Origin: Artocarpus heterophyllus
Lineage: Eukaryota; Streptophyta; Magnoliopsida; Rosales; Moraceae
Assembly: GCA_025403435.1 (NCBI GenBank)
Contig: CM046333.1
Span: forward strand, 30,773,521 to 30,837,520
Direction: 5' to 3'
DNA length: 64,000 nucleotides
Shown here: one piece after another, positions 25,047 through 37,325 of the stretch
Layout: every line of letters starts with the position of its first letter
Numbering within the stretch: the stretch's first letter is position 1
Position numbers and translations under genes: made by a program
The notes under the pieces: model-generated
What the model saw: only the letters and a program-made list of their open reading frames with translations
Told to the model about the DNA's origin: nothing
Databases searched by the model: none

Positions 25047-28000
25047 CTAATGCAGGTGAGACATGTCTCTAAGACCTAAGCCTTCTAAGTGTCCCTCAAA
25101 GCTCTTTGCAAGTAACGTCTTGGTGAAAGGGTCAGCAAGGTTGTTTTCTGATGCTATCTTCAAAACTTTCACATCGCCTCGATGTACTATCTCTCTGATC
25201 AAATGATATTTTCTCTCTATATGCTTTCCTCTTTTGTGGCTTCTCTGTTCTCTTGAATTTGCCACTGCACCACTGTTATCACAATACAGTGTGAGTGGTT
25301 TATCCATGTTTGGAACTACTTTCAAATCATTTAAGAACTTACAGGGCCAAACAGCTTCTTAAGCTGCTTCACAAGCAGCCACATATTCAGCTTCCATAGT
25401 TGAATCAGCAATACAAGATTGTTTGATGCTTCTCCAAACTATGGCTCCACCACCAAAGGTAAACACTGATCCAGACGTAGATTTACGTGTGTCTTTGTCT
25501 AATTGAAAATCAGAATCAATGTATCCAATGGGAATCAAATTCTCACTAGAATATACCAGCATATAGTTTCTCGTTCTCCTAAGATACTTGAGAATATATT
25601 TAACCGCTACCCAATGATCTAATCCTGGGTTAGATTGATACCGACTGACTATACCCGCCACATAGCAAATGTCAGGTCTTGTACACAGCATGGCATAGAT
25701 TAGACTTCCCACTGCAGATGCATAGGGTACCCGTCTCATGTTTTCTTCCTCTTGAGGTGTATTAGGACACTGCTCTTTTGAAAGATAAACTCCATGACGT
25801 GTTGGTAAATTATATTTCTTGGAGTTTTGCATCGAAAATCTTATAAGCACCTTATCGATATACGATGCCTGAGACAACGCCGACAGTTTGTTCTTGCGAT
25901 CTCTTATGAGTTGGATTCTAAGAACATAACTTGCCTCTCCTAAATCTTTCATTTGGAAATGATTGGCGAGCCATTTCTTTACATTAGATAATACCCCTAC
26001 ATCATTCCCAATGAGTAGGATATCATCTATATAAAGAACCAAGAAGACCACCTTCTTATCTTTGATGTACTTGTAAACACAAGGTTCATCAATATTTTGA
26101 TCGAAACCATAAGATTTGATCGCTTCATCAAATCTCAAGTTCCAAGATCTTGAAGCTTGCTTAAGTCCATAGATGGACCTCTGCAACTTGCAAACTTTTT
26201 GCTCTTAACCTTTGACTACAAACCCTTCTGGTTGCACCATATAGATGCTTTCCTCAATATAGCCATTCAAAAAGGCAGTCTTGACATCCATTTGCCATAT
26301 CTTATAATCAAGACAAGCAACAATGGATAAAAGAATCTGAATGGATTTAAGCATAGCTACAGGCAAGAAAGTTTCTTCATAGTCAACTCCCTCCTTTTGG
26401 GTATAACCCTTTGCCACAAGCCTAGCTTTGAAAGTCTCAACTTTCCCATCCACTCCTTTTTTCTTCTTATAAATCCATTTGCACCCTATGGGTTTTATCC
26501 CTTCAGGTAGGTCTATAAGATCCCAGACTGAATTGGAGTACATGGACTCCATTTCAAGGTTCATAGCCTCCAACCATTTTTTCTTATCAGAAACTTCCAT
26601 TGCATCATGATATGTCACTGGATCATCCTCACTATTATCAGAGATAGCAACATTTGCTTCTCCAAGTTCCCTGTAGTGAGCAGGTGGTCTCACAACCCTC
26701 CCACTACGTCAAGGTGGTATGACATTCTAATTGGGAGATGTGGTGTCCTCATTTTGTCCTTCGACAACAGTTGTCGGTTGTAGTCTGATCTGATCATAAA
26801 GTAACTCTTTAAGTACAACTTTGCTACGAGGTTTATAGTTTGTCATATAATTATTCTTGAGAAAAGTGGCATTTGTCGATACAAGTACTTTCTTTTCCTA
26901 TGGACTATAAAACAAACCTCCCCTCGTTCCCTTTGGGTATCTCACAAATAAGCATACTTTAGAAAGTGGTTCTAGCTTCTCGATCTTTCCTTTCAGCACA
27001 TGTGCTAGACACCCCCATATACGAATATGTCGCATACTAGGTTTGCGACCATTCCATAACTCTAAAGGTGTTTTTGGAATAGACTTAGATGGAACTATGT
27101 TTAGAAGATATACTGCAGTTTGTAGTGCATATCCCCAAAATGAAGTGGGCAATGATGAGTAGCTGAGCATGGATCTCACCATATCTAGCAACGTCCAATT
27201 TCTTCTCTCTACAACACCATTTTTTTGTGGTGTTCTAGGTGCGGTGAGTTGTGATAGAATACCATGTTCTATCATATAGTCCTTGAATTTAGTATCAAGG
27301 TATTCCCCTCCTCGATCAGATCGAAGACTCTTCACTGTCTTTCCTAATTGCTTTTCAGCTTCTGCTTGGAATTCTTTAAACTTTCCAAAAGTTTTAGATT
27401 TCCTTTGCATTAAGTATATGTAACCATACCTTGAATAATCATTAATAAATGTGACGAAATATTCGTAACCACCACGTGCTTGTACATGCAATGGACCGCA
27501 GACGTCCGAATGTATTACTTCAAGTGGTTCCTTGGCCCTTTTGCCATTTGCAGGGAAAGACCTTTTAGTCATTTTACCTTCAAGACAAGATTCACAAACT
27601 GGTAGAGAACTAACTTTTAGTTCTTTTAAAGGACCATCCTTTACTAGTCTGTTAATTCTGTCAAGGTTAATATGACCTAATCTAAGGCACCATAAATATG
27701 TTTCATTATCAAAAGAAATCTTTTGCTTCTTGGGTTTTGGTTGTTCTACTTTGAACATTTCGGTATTGAGCAGTGATTTTTCATTGGGCCTTAAGGTGTA
27801 AAGCCCATTTTTCAGATGTGCAAAACAAATATCCAAACTATTTCTAGAAATATTAACATAATTATTATTAAAAGAAACATTAAACATTTGTTCAAACAAC
27901 CTGGAAACAGAAATCAAATTTCTATGAAAACAAGGAATGTAATAGACATTGTCCAAAATTAAAAACTTATTTGTAAAATAAAGTTTAACCACTACCACTG

Positions 28001-29036
28001 CTCTTGACAAAACAACCTCTCCCGTTTATACTCTCATCGTTTGTTCCCCGTTGGCAAGCTCACTTGAATAACTAAGCATCTACAAAGAAGAACAAACATG
28101 GTTAGTTGCCCCTGAATCAATTATCCAAGGTGATGTATCATCTTCAACTAAACAAGCTTCTAAAACAAGGAAATCTGATTTACTATTGCTCTTCTTTTCT
28201 TTGAGCTCCGGAAGATACTTCTTACAGTTTCTCTTCTAGTGCCCAACTATGCCACAGTGGAAACATTTTCCCTTGGGCTTCTTTTGGTTTGAGCTCTTTT
28301 TGTTGTTGTTGCTTTTGTTCTTCTTAGGTTGCCCTCCATTTTTAGACTTACCACTTCCTTCAGTCCTCTTCCTCTTCTTATTCTTTTGAGTAGAAGCGAA
28401 GGGTTGAGCTTCTACAACATTTGCCTCAGCTTCTTTAGTCTTTTCTTTCGAAATAGACTCGAAGGTTTGAAGCTCAATAAGCAACTCAATCATGTTATAT
28501 TTCAGCTTGTTCAAGAAATAGTTGCTTTTGAACTGAAGGAACGCAGGGGAGAAGGTTTCCAAAATCATCCCCACCTGTGTGGCTTCATCTATCATAGCCC
28601 TATTCACCTCGGCCTCATGGAGATAGTTAACCATGTTGAGAACATGTTCTCTGACCGAAATCCCTGCCTTCATTTTGGCATTCATTACCGCCTTAACGGC
28701 TTCATGGCATGCCTTTTCAGAAGGTTTGCCAAACATGTCTTGCAGAGACTGCATTATCTCATAAGCTATCTCCATACTTTCATGCTTCATCCTAAGCATG
28801 TTAGACATGCCAGCCAAAAGAAAACAGCAGGCCTTGTTGTTTGCCTCAATCCAACGATCATATGCTTCTCATACATTACGAGGAGCATTGGCAGTAGGCT
28901 CTGGAGGACATTCCTCTGTCAGGACAAACTTATAATTTTTGCAAATTAGTACAAAATTCATGTTACTCTTCCACTTGACAAAATTATCTCCGGTTAATTT
29001 TTCATTTGAGAGAATAACGATAATTGGATTTGACAT
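25047..29036 (-). pseudogene. copia 3 gag-pol polyprotein (few stops)
   Basis: Minus strand from the conserved ATG at 29036. Gag contains one stop (Arg CGA to TGA, after APRNV), then a UBN2 domain (28236-28817) and a zinc knuckle CFHCGIVGH with a stop at the Trp. The protease motif WIIDSGATNHVC is intact. Integrase (26898-28010) has [20 protein letters not shown] and [10 protein letters not shown] is in two frames' worth of sequence (26205-26693, 25359-26186) with [15 protein letters not shown] and VLYIDDILLIGND; RNase H keeps STMEAEYVAACEA and ends DMSHLH. Roughly eight stops and no clear large frameshift make it the best guide to the family's coding layout. Not functional as it stands. Confidence 0.9.
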
Positions 29037-30597
29037 TGTTGCTGTAATAAATAAATAAAATGACATAAATTAAATGGTTGCATAAACATCATAAATATAT
29101 GTTTTGGAATAGTAAACATGATGCATGATGAATATGAAAAACACATAAAATTTTTTTTACTAATTCCACGATTGTTCAATTTTAATAAATAAAGTGCCGC
29201 CGTAGGGTAGGTCAAATTATTTATGAATTGAATTGAGACATTCTCAATTAATAAATATATTCAAAATATCTCATATTTTCTATATTTATTAATAACCGTT
29301 TATTTTGATCAAGATATAATTAACAATTTAATTATGTCTTTATGAGTGTAACCCACTATTTTTGATTTTAACAACTTAACTCAAAATTGCCGCCATAGGG
29401 TAGGTCAATTTTGAAATACATTATAAAATCCTATCTCAGGGAAGCCAACCTTGATATTGATTTAAATGGACACTAGGGAGGACGAAATCAAAACGTCGCG
29501 AGGCACCACCTAAATCTTACGGTGTTGTACTAATAGTGGAGACCGCAGGTTATATTGTCATATTAACTTATCCCACTCATTATTTTAAAAGATGTGTTTT
29601 ATCTTATAAAACATCATATGTTTCATAATTCTATTAGATAAAAACAATTTTTAATTACTAGATTATATTACGTGTTAATAGAATCTCATTCTATTTACAC
29701 TTAAATAAATTACCAGATTTTCTAAAAATATAAATTTATTATGAATTGTCTAAGTTACCGAATATTAAATAATTTAAAATTAGATAACTTAGAATTAATG
29801 TGAATTTTACCAATTCTTAACTATTAAAACTAAATTCACACTATTTGGTTGATTAATAAATTTAGATTCTATAAAACCAACCAAATTAATTCAATCTCAT
29901 TAAATTAATGCTAACACATATTAAATCATTTTATAAACTCCTTTATAAAAAAAATAATATGTAAGTGTATGCATGTCATGTTACAATAACTATAAGTGGG
30001 CACTTTTCAAGATGACATGTTATAATGCATGAACATGTTATCACAGTCATCACATAAACATAAAGCATGAAAATAAACAATAGATTTTTGATCGGGTCCT
30101 TTTGGATAATTAAAATTACAACCTATAAAAATAAGAGAAAAAAATTACAGGGGTCTTCTAGTAATTTACACATAATTCTCTGCTCCAATTTTGCAGTCTT
30201 CATCAGGTGGTTTATTGTGCAACACTCTGCTGGGTTACCTTTGAAATTTGATAGGGCGAAAGTTCTCAACTGGGCCAAAAGATCCAATGAACTTCTTTTT
30301 CTTCATTGCTCCACGTGTAGCAAGTGAAGGAGAGGAGAAAAGAAAATAATAATAATAAATTACAAAAAGCCTATACCCCTTTATGGGTTTACACAGATTG
30401 ATTTAATTAAACTGAAAATAAAATTATCAATCCAAAAGGACCATATAATTAATGACAAAAAATCTATTCATTAAATAACCATTCATCTCATGAAAAAAAA
30501 AATTGCAAAGATGCAAAGTGCCCACATACATGCATCATGAACATGAAATTATCAAAAATAAAATCATGTTTAATTAAAATTATATATGCTATAATCC
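29037..30597 (-). other. Leader of copia 3
   Basis: About 1.56 kb between primer site and gag ATG. It holds the coding-like block at about 30170-30292 (minus strand LDLLAQLRTFALSNF, then ECCTINHLMKTAKLEQ) and the AT-rich part shared with copia 1 and copia 2, including two CCTACCCTACGGCGGCA-like motifs (near 29200 and 29395). Confidence 0.6.
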
Positions 30598-30609
30598 GCT
30601 CTGATATCA
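30598..30609 (-). other. Primer binding site, copia 3
   Basis: Minus strand TGATATCAGAGC, one base different from the initiator-Met-tRNA complement TGGTATCAGAGC, two bases inside the 5' LTR end. Confidence 0.8.
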
Positions 30610-30611
30610 TT

Positions 30612-31165
30612 TGTTGGAATTAAAATATGAAACGCAGCGGAATGAACAGATTGTTGACAAACAAAAATTTTCTAAAAACTTTGTTCATCAGGAATAGATA
30701 TATAATTTTAATTATAGAAAGCTTTAGGTAATTTTACAAACTTTTTTGAAGACTATCAAGGTATCCTAGCTTTCCTCTTTAACACCACGATCTTCCAATC
30801 CAAGCCTCCACACCAATGGAAAGACGAGTAGGCGTCAAACCGCAAGAATGAATTTTCCTCACACTTTTTTGAATCTACTATGTACTCAACACATGAGATA
30901 GTAGACCTTTTTTTTAGAGAAGAACTCTCAGTTTTTTTCTCTGGATGTTTTGCAAAAGTTATGTGAATAAAAAACTCCTGAGATAACTGTTATCTCTCCC
31001 TTTTTATATCTGAGCCATTAGTAATTTTTTAATTGATTTCTAATTTAAAATAACCACCATATCACATATATAGGGAAAGTATATATTTTACATAATTGTA
31101 ACCTTGTTACTTTCCCCTTCTTCTTTTTTCCTTTCTTTCTCTTTCCTGAATCACATGAAGTGATT

Positions 31166-31203
<38 letters not shown>

Positions 31204-32659
31204 AAACATGAAATACGTTTCACTTTTCCTTCTTCTTCTTTTTTTAATTAACGAATCAGCAACTGATTCATTTCTTTTATATATATATTATACATATATA
31301 TATATATATAAGTAAAAAAAAACGTAAAAGTTTCTTTATATTATAATATATATATTAATATATTATAAAACCTTATATATAAATAAGATTTGGTTCAAAA
31401 CCATATATATATATATATATCTAAATCAAAATACAAAAATAAATCACATTTATTTAAGAATAGATTTTAAAAAATAATCAATCAATTAATTAACTAATGC
31501 TCAGTTAAATGTGACAACATTTATCATATTACATTACGTGTCACAGAGAATATTTTTCTATGTAACATTAATAATTCAAGTGTGAAATATTAATTCAAAA
31601 TTCAATAATTCTAAACTAAATATGTATAATTCATTCTATGCATAAAATCCAATATAGAGTTATAGATTTGGCATTGGGGACCTATGGACCTATAACCCAC
31701 GCTTCAATAAATTTGACAATTAATCAAACTCTTTAATTAATATACCAAATTTATTAGTTTCAGTGTTACTCCACTAAAAACCTGAAACTGAACTCTTGAG
31801 ATTATAGTAAAATTACTCAAAGAAAATTAGCGAGTAGTCTATTGATATAATCATTACATAGAAGTCAGTCCTCTATAAGTAGTTCATAATTAGAGCTAGG
31901 TTCAATTTCCGTTCACCTCTCTTATTATATCTTTATCCTTGAGTTCCAATAATCCTCTAATGAATAGTTAATTCATAATCTTATTATGAATGAGCGCTCT
32001 ACTGTTTAAATCTTGAATTATCACTCAAGAGAACTATTTTTCTAACTTCCATAGGGAAGGAATGGATTCCTTATCTGTATAATATTATTTTCAGCCATTT
32101 ATTACTTTATGTTTCTAAGATGCTAAGTTATGATATGTGCTTAAACAAATCTTACCATGTAAGTCAAAAAACATAATATCATAAATAGGAGTCTAATAAA
32201 TACTCAGGATTAAGACTGTCAAATATATGATCATCATAGTGATAAATTTGAATACTTTATTTGTAACGGATGATTATTAGAAATTCATCATTTATCTGGT
32301 CCAGTCCTATATAATCTCATTATATAAAATACATCCAATCCAATGTCTCTACATTAACAGCCCGGATAATGAATATTTCATTTTAAATGAGATTGGACCG
32401 TACTTGTAATATTTAATTAAAGATCCCAAACTTTAATTAATTATTACAGACTATTTAGATTATTATCTATAAATTTTATTCCTAAGCATATAACACTTAT
32501 ATGCTAAATTTATAGTCACATCAATAATCATGAAATTTTCTCGATGTTTATAAATGTATTCATAACACATATAAGCAACCAAAATAATTATGAATGTCAC
32601 TTTATTTATTTATTAACAATATATACAATGTCACAGCTTTTAGGGTACTAAACCCAACA
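30612..32659 (-). repeat. 5' LTR of copia 3
   Basis: Minus strand TGTTGGGTTTAGTACCC (from 32659) to ATTCCAACA (30612). TATA box (minus) at 31001-31008. It carries the type A block GCCAAATCTATAACTCT near 31665, as in the copia 1 5' LTR. The right flank is GAAGT and then CACTA-1-like coding sequence. Confidence 0.88.
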
Positions 32660-32770
32660 GAAGTGGACTTTGATGAAACGTTAGAAGAGTATGATGATGA
32701 TGAAACGATGTTAGAAGTTGAAGAGAGTAGTGAGCCAAGACCTGATTATGAAGATATAGATGGTGAATAA
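32660..32770 (+). pseudogene. Probable C-terminal end of the CACTA-1 transposase (fragment 3)
   Basis: An open stretch EVDFDETLEEYDDDETMLEV followed by 'EESSEPRPDYEDIDGE' and a TAA stop. The acidic tail resembles the ends of CACTA TNP2-type proteins. If the insertion 16511-32659 and one GAAGT copy are removed, this reading continues the frame of fragment 2 without a shift. The assignment rests on that frame match and composition, not on a conserved domain. Confidence 0.5.
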
Positions 32771-32885
32771 ACTGTAGAAAGTTAGATTTTAGGGTAAGAA
32801 GTAGATTGTCTTTTTGTTTATAAGTATTTTAGTTTTTATACCTTATTTGTTTCATTGTTTATTTTTAGATATAAAAGCTAATAGG
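32771..32885. other. Short unassigned stretch (possible CACTA-1 3' untranslated remnant)
   Basis: AT-rich, following the TAA of fragment 3 and running to the uncertain end of a copia LTR. Nothing else is recognised in it. Confidence 0.3.
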
Positions 32886-33076
32886 AGTGAAAGGACTTAC
32901 GCGTTGCTTGAATTTTTTTTATTAAAACTCATAAAAATGATACACGGATGTACACTTCTTTATATGGTAAACTTCTAAACTAGATAATCTAACAACCTTC
33001 CTAAAAAATAGGAACTAACTAAAATCCTAACAAATAGGCTAGATACACAGCAAAAAATGCATTCATGATGCGAACA
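32886..33076 (-). repeat. LTR (start) of a second copia family, copia 4
   Basis: On the minus strand the coding tail is followed by AAGCTTGATGGGGAG and then TGTTCGCATCATGAATGC, the usual junction of polypurine tract and LTR start. An A-rich stretch (TTTATGAGTTTTAATAAAAA) lies near 32930. The far end of the LTR is not clear, so 32886 is approximate. Confidence 0.5.
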
Positions 33077-33083
33077 CTCCCCA

Positions 33084-33810
33084 TCAAGCTTGGTAGTACA
33101 GATTGTATGTTCCAAGCTTGTCAACTAATTTTGCAAACATTGGTCTAACAAGACCTTTAGTAAGAAGATCCGCCACCTGCTCCAAAGTAGAGACATAGGT
33201 AATGTAGACAATTCCATCCTTAATCTTTTTTTTAATAAAGTGCCAATCAGCTTCAACATGTTTAGTTCTCTCATGATGTACCAGATTATAAGATATGCTA
33301 ATTGCAGCTTTGTTATCACAATAAAGCTTCAATGGTACCTGAAAACCCAACCTTAGTTCTCCTAGGAGATTTTTAAGCCACAAAAGTTCATACACGCCAT
33401 GTGCTAACGAACATAATTCTACTTCAGCACTACTTCTAGCTACAATAGCTTGTTTCTTACTTCTCCAAGTCACTAGATTTCCTTATAAAAATGAGCAATA
33501 CCCTGACGTTGATCTTCTATCACTCATAGAACCTGCCCAATCTACATATGTGAAAGCTTCTATGCTTCTTGACTCATTTTTTGAGAAGAATAGTCCTATT
33601 GCTGAAGTCCCTTTTAAGTAACTCAAAACTCGATAGGCAGCCTACGTGTGTTCCTCATTTGGGTCATGTATAAACTAACTTATACGACTAACTGCAAAAT
33701 GAATATCATGCCGAGTATGAGCAAGATAAATTAGTCTACCAACTAACTTGATACGAACCCCGCCATTAAAGTTACGAGACCCTTGAATCAAATAAGTCTC
33801 TAAGATCATT
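33084..33810 (-). pseudogene. copia 4 polyprotein fragment (end of RT and RNase H)
   Basis: Minus-strand translation gives a 'LVGRLIYLAHTRHDIHFAVS' region, then DWAGSMSDRRSTSGYC, VTWRSKKQAIVARSSAEVE, LYCDNKAAISI and VADLLTKGL, all standard for copia RNase H. The last 129 codons (33473-33084) are open; upstream there are stops (for example 'ISXFIHD', and one before GNLVTWRS). It differs in sequence from copia 1-3, so it is another family. The upstream part of pol is missing: at about 33810 it meets the end of a gypsy LTR. Confidence 0.85.
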
Positions 33811-34464
33811 TTAAAAACAAGTTTGTATGAAACCTTGACCCATTGCTTTTATTAAAGCAAGAACCTTGGTATAAGGAAGATGCCACAATCAATTATGAAA
33901 TGATTGATTGATAAGTCGAAGGTGAATGCTACAGAAAAGTCTGATAAGTTCGAAAAGAAACAAAGAGAATTTTGCTTTGACAAAGTTTGAATAAAATCTA
34001 AATTATGCTTCGTTACATTGAGCCAATGGCTATTTATAATACAAGATGTCCAAAAATTTAAGGAAACTAAATCCTAGATAATGAACTGTAAAAGAGTCTA
34101 TTCCTAAAAGAAAACTAATCAAGCAATTTCAAAATCAGGTAACTTCAATGGAAGTAGGTGCCTACAACAAATGGGAAATTACTCAAATTAAAGAAAAGGA
34201 AGTTAACTCTATAATCAAGTAAGTATCTAAATGGGAAACTAATTAAATGGAAAAGTAACCAAATGGGAAACTAACTAAATAAAAAAAAAGAAAGTACTCA
34301 AAATGGCAACAAGCCTTACAATTCAGTCCAATTTAAAAAAAAGTCCATATCTAATGGGTAATTACTTAAAATAAATAAGGAAACTTCTCAAATTGGAATA
34401 AGAAAGCTGGCAAAAAAGGGAAACTAGCTTGAAATTTAAAACTAGCTGAAAATTGGAGGTGTCA
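33811..34464 (-). repeat. Probable 3' LTR of gypsy D (minus strand)
   Basis: The minus-strand sequence from TGACACCTCC at 34464 follows the polyprotein end. A TATA box (TATAAATAGCC) lies at about 34027-34037 on the minus strand. The start fits LTR position; the inner end at about 33811 is inferred from where copia 4 coding begins. Confidence 0.5.
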
Positions 34465-34498
34465 TTCTTGAAGCTCGTTTTGAGAAAGCTTTTCTAAA

Positions 34499-36435
34499 TT
34501 ATTCAAAAGCTTGAATTTTGGTAAACCACACTTGTTGTAGGTGTTTTTCATCTTCCTTAGGTCTGCACAGATTTGTCTTAGTCCAAATGCTTTGAATCAG
34601 CTCATTAAGATCTTCTTTGAATCTTCTAGCTCTAGCCCTTGTAACTGACTTGATTAGAACTTGAATTGGATCCATACTCCATGTATTAGGCATGTACTCA
34701 TCATTTTCCTCTTCTGAAAAAGGATTTGTCCTCAAATCATTACTTACGTTAAAAGGACTTAAATCAGAAGCATAAAAAGTAGCACTAACAATAACCTCAC
34801 CCAGTCGATCCAATTTATATGCATCGTCATTGATGCACTCCAAGACATGAAAAGGTCCATCCCCTTTTGGAAGCAACTTAGAATGCCTTTGTGTTGAGAA
34901 TCTTTCTTTTTGCATGTGCAACCAAACCCAATTTCCAGGTTCAAAAATCAGCTACTTGCACCCTTTGTTAGCTTCTTTTGCATATTGCTCTATTTTCCTC
35001 TAATGTTGAGCCTTGCTTTTTCATATATCTACTTAACAAATTTAGCCTTTTTCTTTTCATCTAAGTAAGCACGTTCAAATAAAGCTAATGGCAATAAAGC
35101 CAATGGAGTTAAAGGATTAAAACCATAAACAATTTCAAATGGTGAAAACTTTGTAGCAGAATGAATAGTACGATTATAAACAAAATCAACATGTGGAAAA
35201 CACTCTTCCCAAGTTTTGATGTTCTTTTTAATAATAGCCCTCAACATCGTAGATAAAGTCTTATTAACTACTTTGGCTTGACCATCAGTTTGTCGATGAC
35301 AAGTAGTAGAAAATAATAACTTAGTTTCTAAGTTACACCATAAGGTCTTCCAAAAGTAAGTCAAAAACTTAGCATCTCTATCCGAAACAATTGTTCTAGG
35401 CACGCCATGTAATCTTACAATTTCTCTAAAGAACAAATTAGCAATATGAGAAGCATCATCAGTTTTGTGACATGGAATAAAATGTGCCATCTTAGAAAAT
35501 CTATCCGCCACCACAAAAATTGAATCTCTACCACATTTAGACCTAGACAAACCTTACACAAAGTCCATCAAAATATCAATCCAAGGTTCATTAGGAATGG
35601 GTAATGGTGTGTATAAACTATAGGGCTGCACTCGGGATTTTGCTTGCCTATAAGTGACACATCTACCACAAATTCTCTCAACATCTCTTTTCATGTGTGG
35701 CCAATAGAAGTGTTCTTGCAAAATAGTTAATGTTTTAGCAACTCCAAAATATCCCATTAACCCTCCACTATGGGATTCCCTTACTAACAAGTCACGCAAA
35801 GGGCAATTACACATACACAACTTATTCCCTCGAAATAGAAATCCCTTATGCCTAAAGAACTTACCCACTGTGTTTTTTTCAGAAGCTTGAAACTCCTCAC
35901 AAAAATCTTGGTCTAAAGGATACAATTCTATAATGTGCTCAAAACCAAGTAATTTTGCATCAAGGGTAGAAATTAATACGTACCTTCGACAATGTGCATT
36001 TGCTATGATGTTTTCCTTACCTTGCTTGTATCAGATGACATATGGAAATGTCTCAATGAACTCCAACCATCATGCATGTCTCTTATTCAACTTGTGTTGG
36101 CCTTTCAAATGCTTAAGCAACTCATGGTCACTATGAATCATGAATTCCTTAGGCCTAAGGTAGTGTTGCCATGTTTCCAACACCGTAACCAATTCATACA
36201 TCTCCTTGTCATATGTTGGGTAGTTTAAGGCTACCCCACTTAACTTTTCACTAAAATATGCAACAGGACATCCTTCTTCCATTAGAACGGCTCCAATACC
36301 TATTCCTGAAGCATCACACTCAATCTCAAAAGTTTTAGTGAAGTTAGGTAAAGCAAGCAAAGGAGCATGAGCTAAGTTTTCCTAGATTAATTAGAATGCC
36401 TTCTCATGCTCTTCACCCCATTTGAATCCAAGGGC
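34499..36435 (-). pseudogene. gypsy D polyprotein fragment (RNase H and integrase)
   Basis: Minus strand, in order: RNase H (36360-36070; [51 protein letters not shown]), a linker, the integrase zinc-binding region (35925-35554; HSGGLMGYFGVAKT, HFYWPHMKRDV), the integrase core (35550-35029; [32 protein letters not shown]) and the C-terminal domain (34921-34499; 'RSKLLPKGDGPFHVLECIN', ATFYASDLSPF). It has no chromodomain that I can see and belongs to a different gypsy lineage from gypsy A. A handful of stops or frameshifts separate the open blocks. RT, protease and gag are missing, cut off at about 36436 by an LTR-like sequence. Confidence 0.88.
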
Positions 36436-37247
36436 TTAAGGACAAGTTTTGTCTCACATTCCCAATTATTTTTATCTTACATTCCATTATCTCACCATCG
36501 AAAAACTTACCATCCAAAGACAGTATACCATTCGGTTACACCTATGTATCCAAATGGTTGAGCGCTCCAGTTTTTCAATTACAGGACAATACATATAAGA
36601 GGACATCCTACTCCTAAAGAGGAGCTATAGATTCCATATCTATGAATAATAGGTCTATGCTATTAAGAATCATGCCTCCAACGTACCAGCATGCATACCA
36701 CTATTAAGATGTGGGTGTCACCCTTTAGTACATCAAAAGACACAAGTCAAGACAATAGGCCCACTATTCATCTCAGGATTAAGATACAATACAAATGATT
36801 ATCTAAAGTGAATCGATTTGCTAAGACAGAATTATTAATCCAAATCAATTCACTTTATGTCCTGATCCAACACATCGTCATCTATGACAACGTGTCAATG
36901 TTTCTATTCATGGAGTCCACCTCCGATGGCTAAGACAAACTACCTCCCAATTGGGATATAGACAACATAACAATCTTTACATGAATAAAGCGCCCAGCTT
37001 TATTCTCTCAATTGCAGATCTTATGATTTAGACCATCACCTTAAGAATCGTGTCTTCTGCATCATATGCCCAATTCTTAAAGTTTAGACTGACAGTCTCA
37101 GACTTTTGTTTGCTTAACATACATTCAACAAATATAAATGTAAAGAGGACAAGATTTGGTATATAAACAATAAATAAATTCTTTATTGATAAAAATGTCT
37201 CCAAAAACTTATTACATTTTTACTCCTTAGGGCATACATGTCTAACA
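36436..37247 (-). repeat. copia-type LTR-like sequence, minus orientation
   Basis: On the minus strand it begins TGTTAGACATGTATGCCC at 37247 and runs about 0.8 kb. Much of it is a diverged inverted copy of 37326-37900 (for example GATGACGATGTGTTGGATCA in both). The TGTTAG start is typical of a plant copia LTR. No internal region of this element is present next to it. Confidence 0.55.
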
Positions 37248-37325
37248 GTTGGGGCATTGTCATCAATCAAATTATGGTTGACCACATCACATGAAGGGCT
37301 TGGGTAAAGCAAATTATGTTCAACT

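Larger units (their letters stand above)
23020..32659 (-). mobile_element. Ty1/copia element in reverse orientation, copia 3 (about 9.6 kb)
   Basis: On the minus strand: 5' LTR (32659-30612), primer site (30609-30598), leader, gag-pol (29036-25047), 3' LTR (25032-23020). This is the least damaged copia copy: the polyprotein has scattered stops but keeps one frame over most of its length. The outer right flank is GAAGT (32660-32664), matching GAAGT at 16506-16510 on the far side of copia 2, so copia 2 and copia 3 look like one inserted unit. The left LTR end reads TGGTTGGAATT rather than TGTTGGAATT, one extra base at the junction. Confidence 0.9.
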
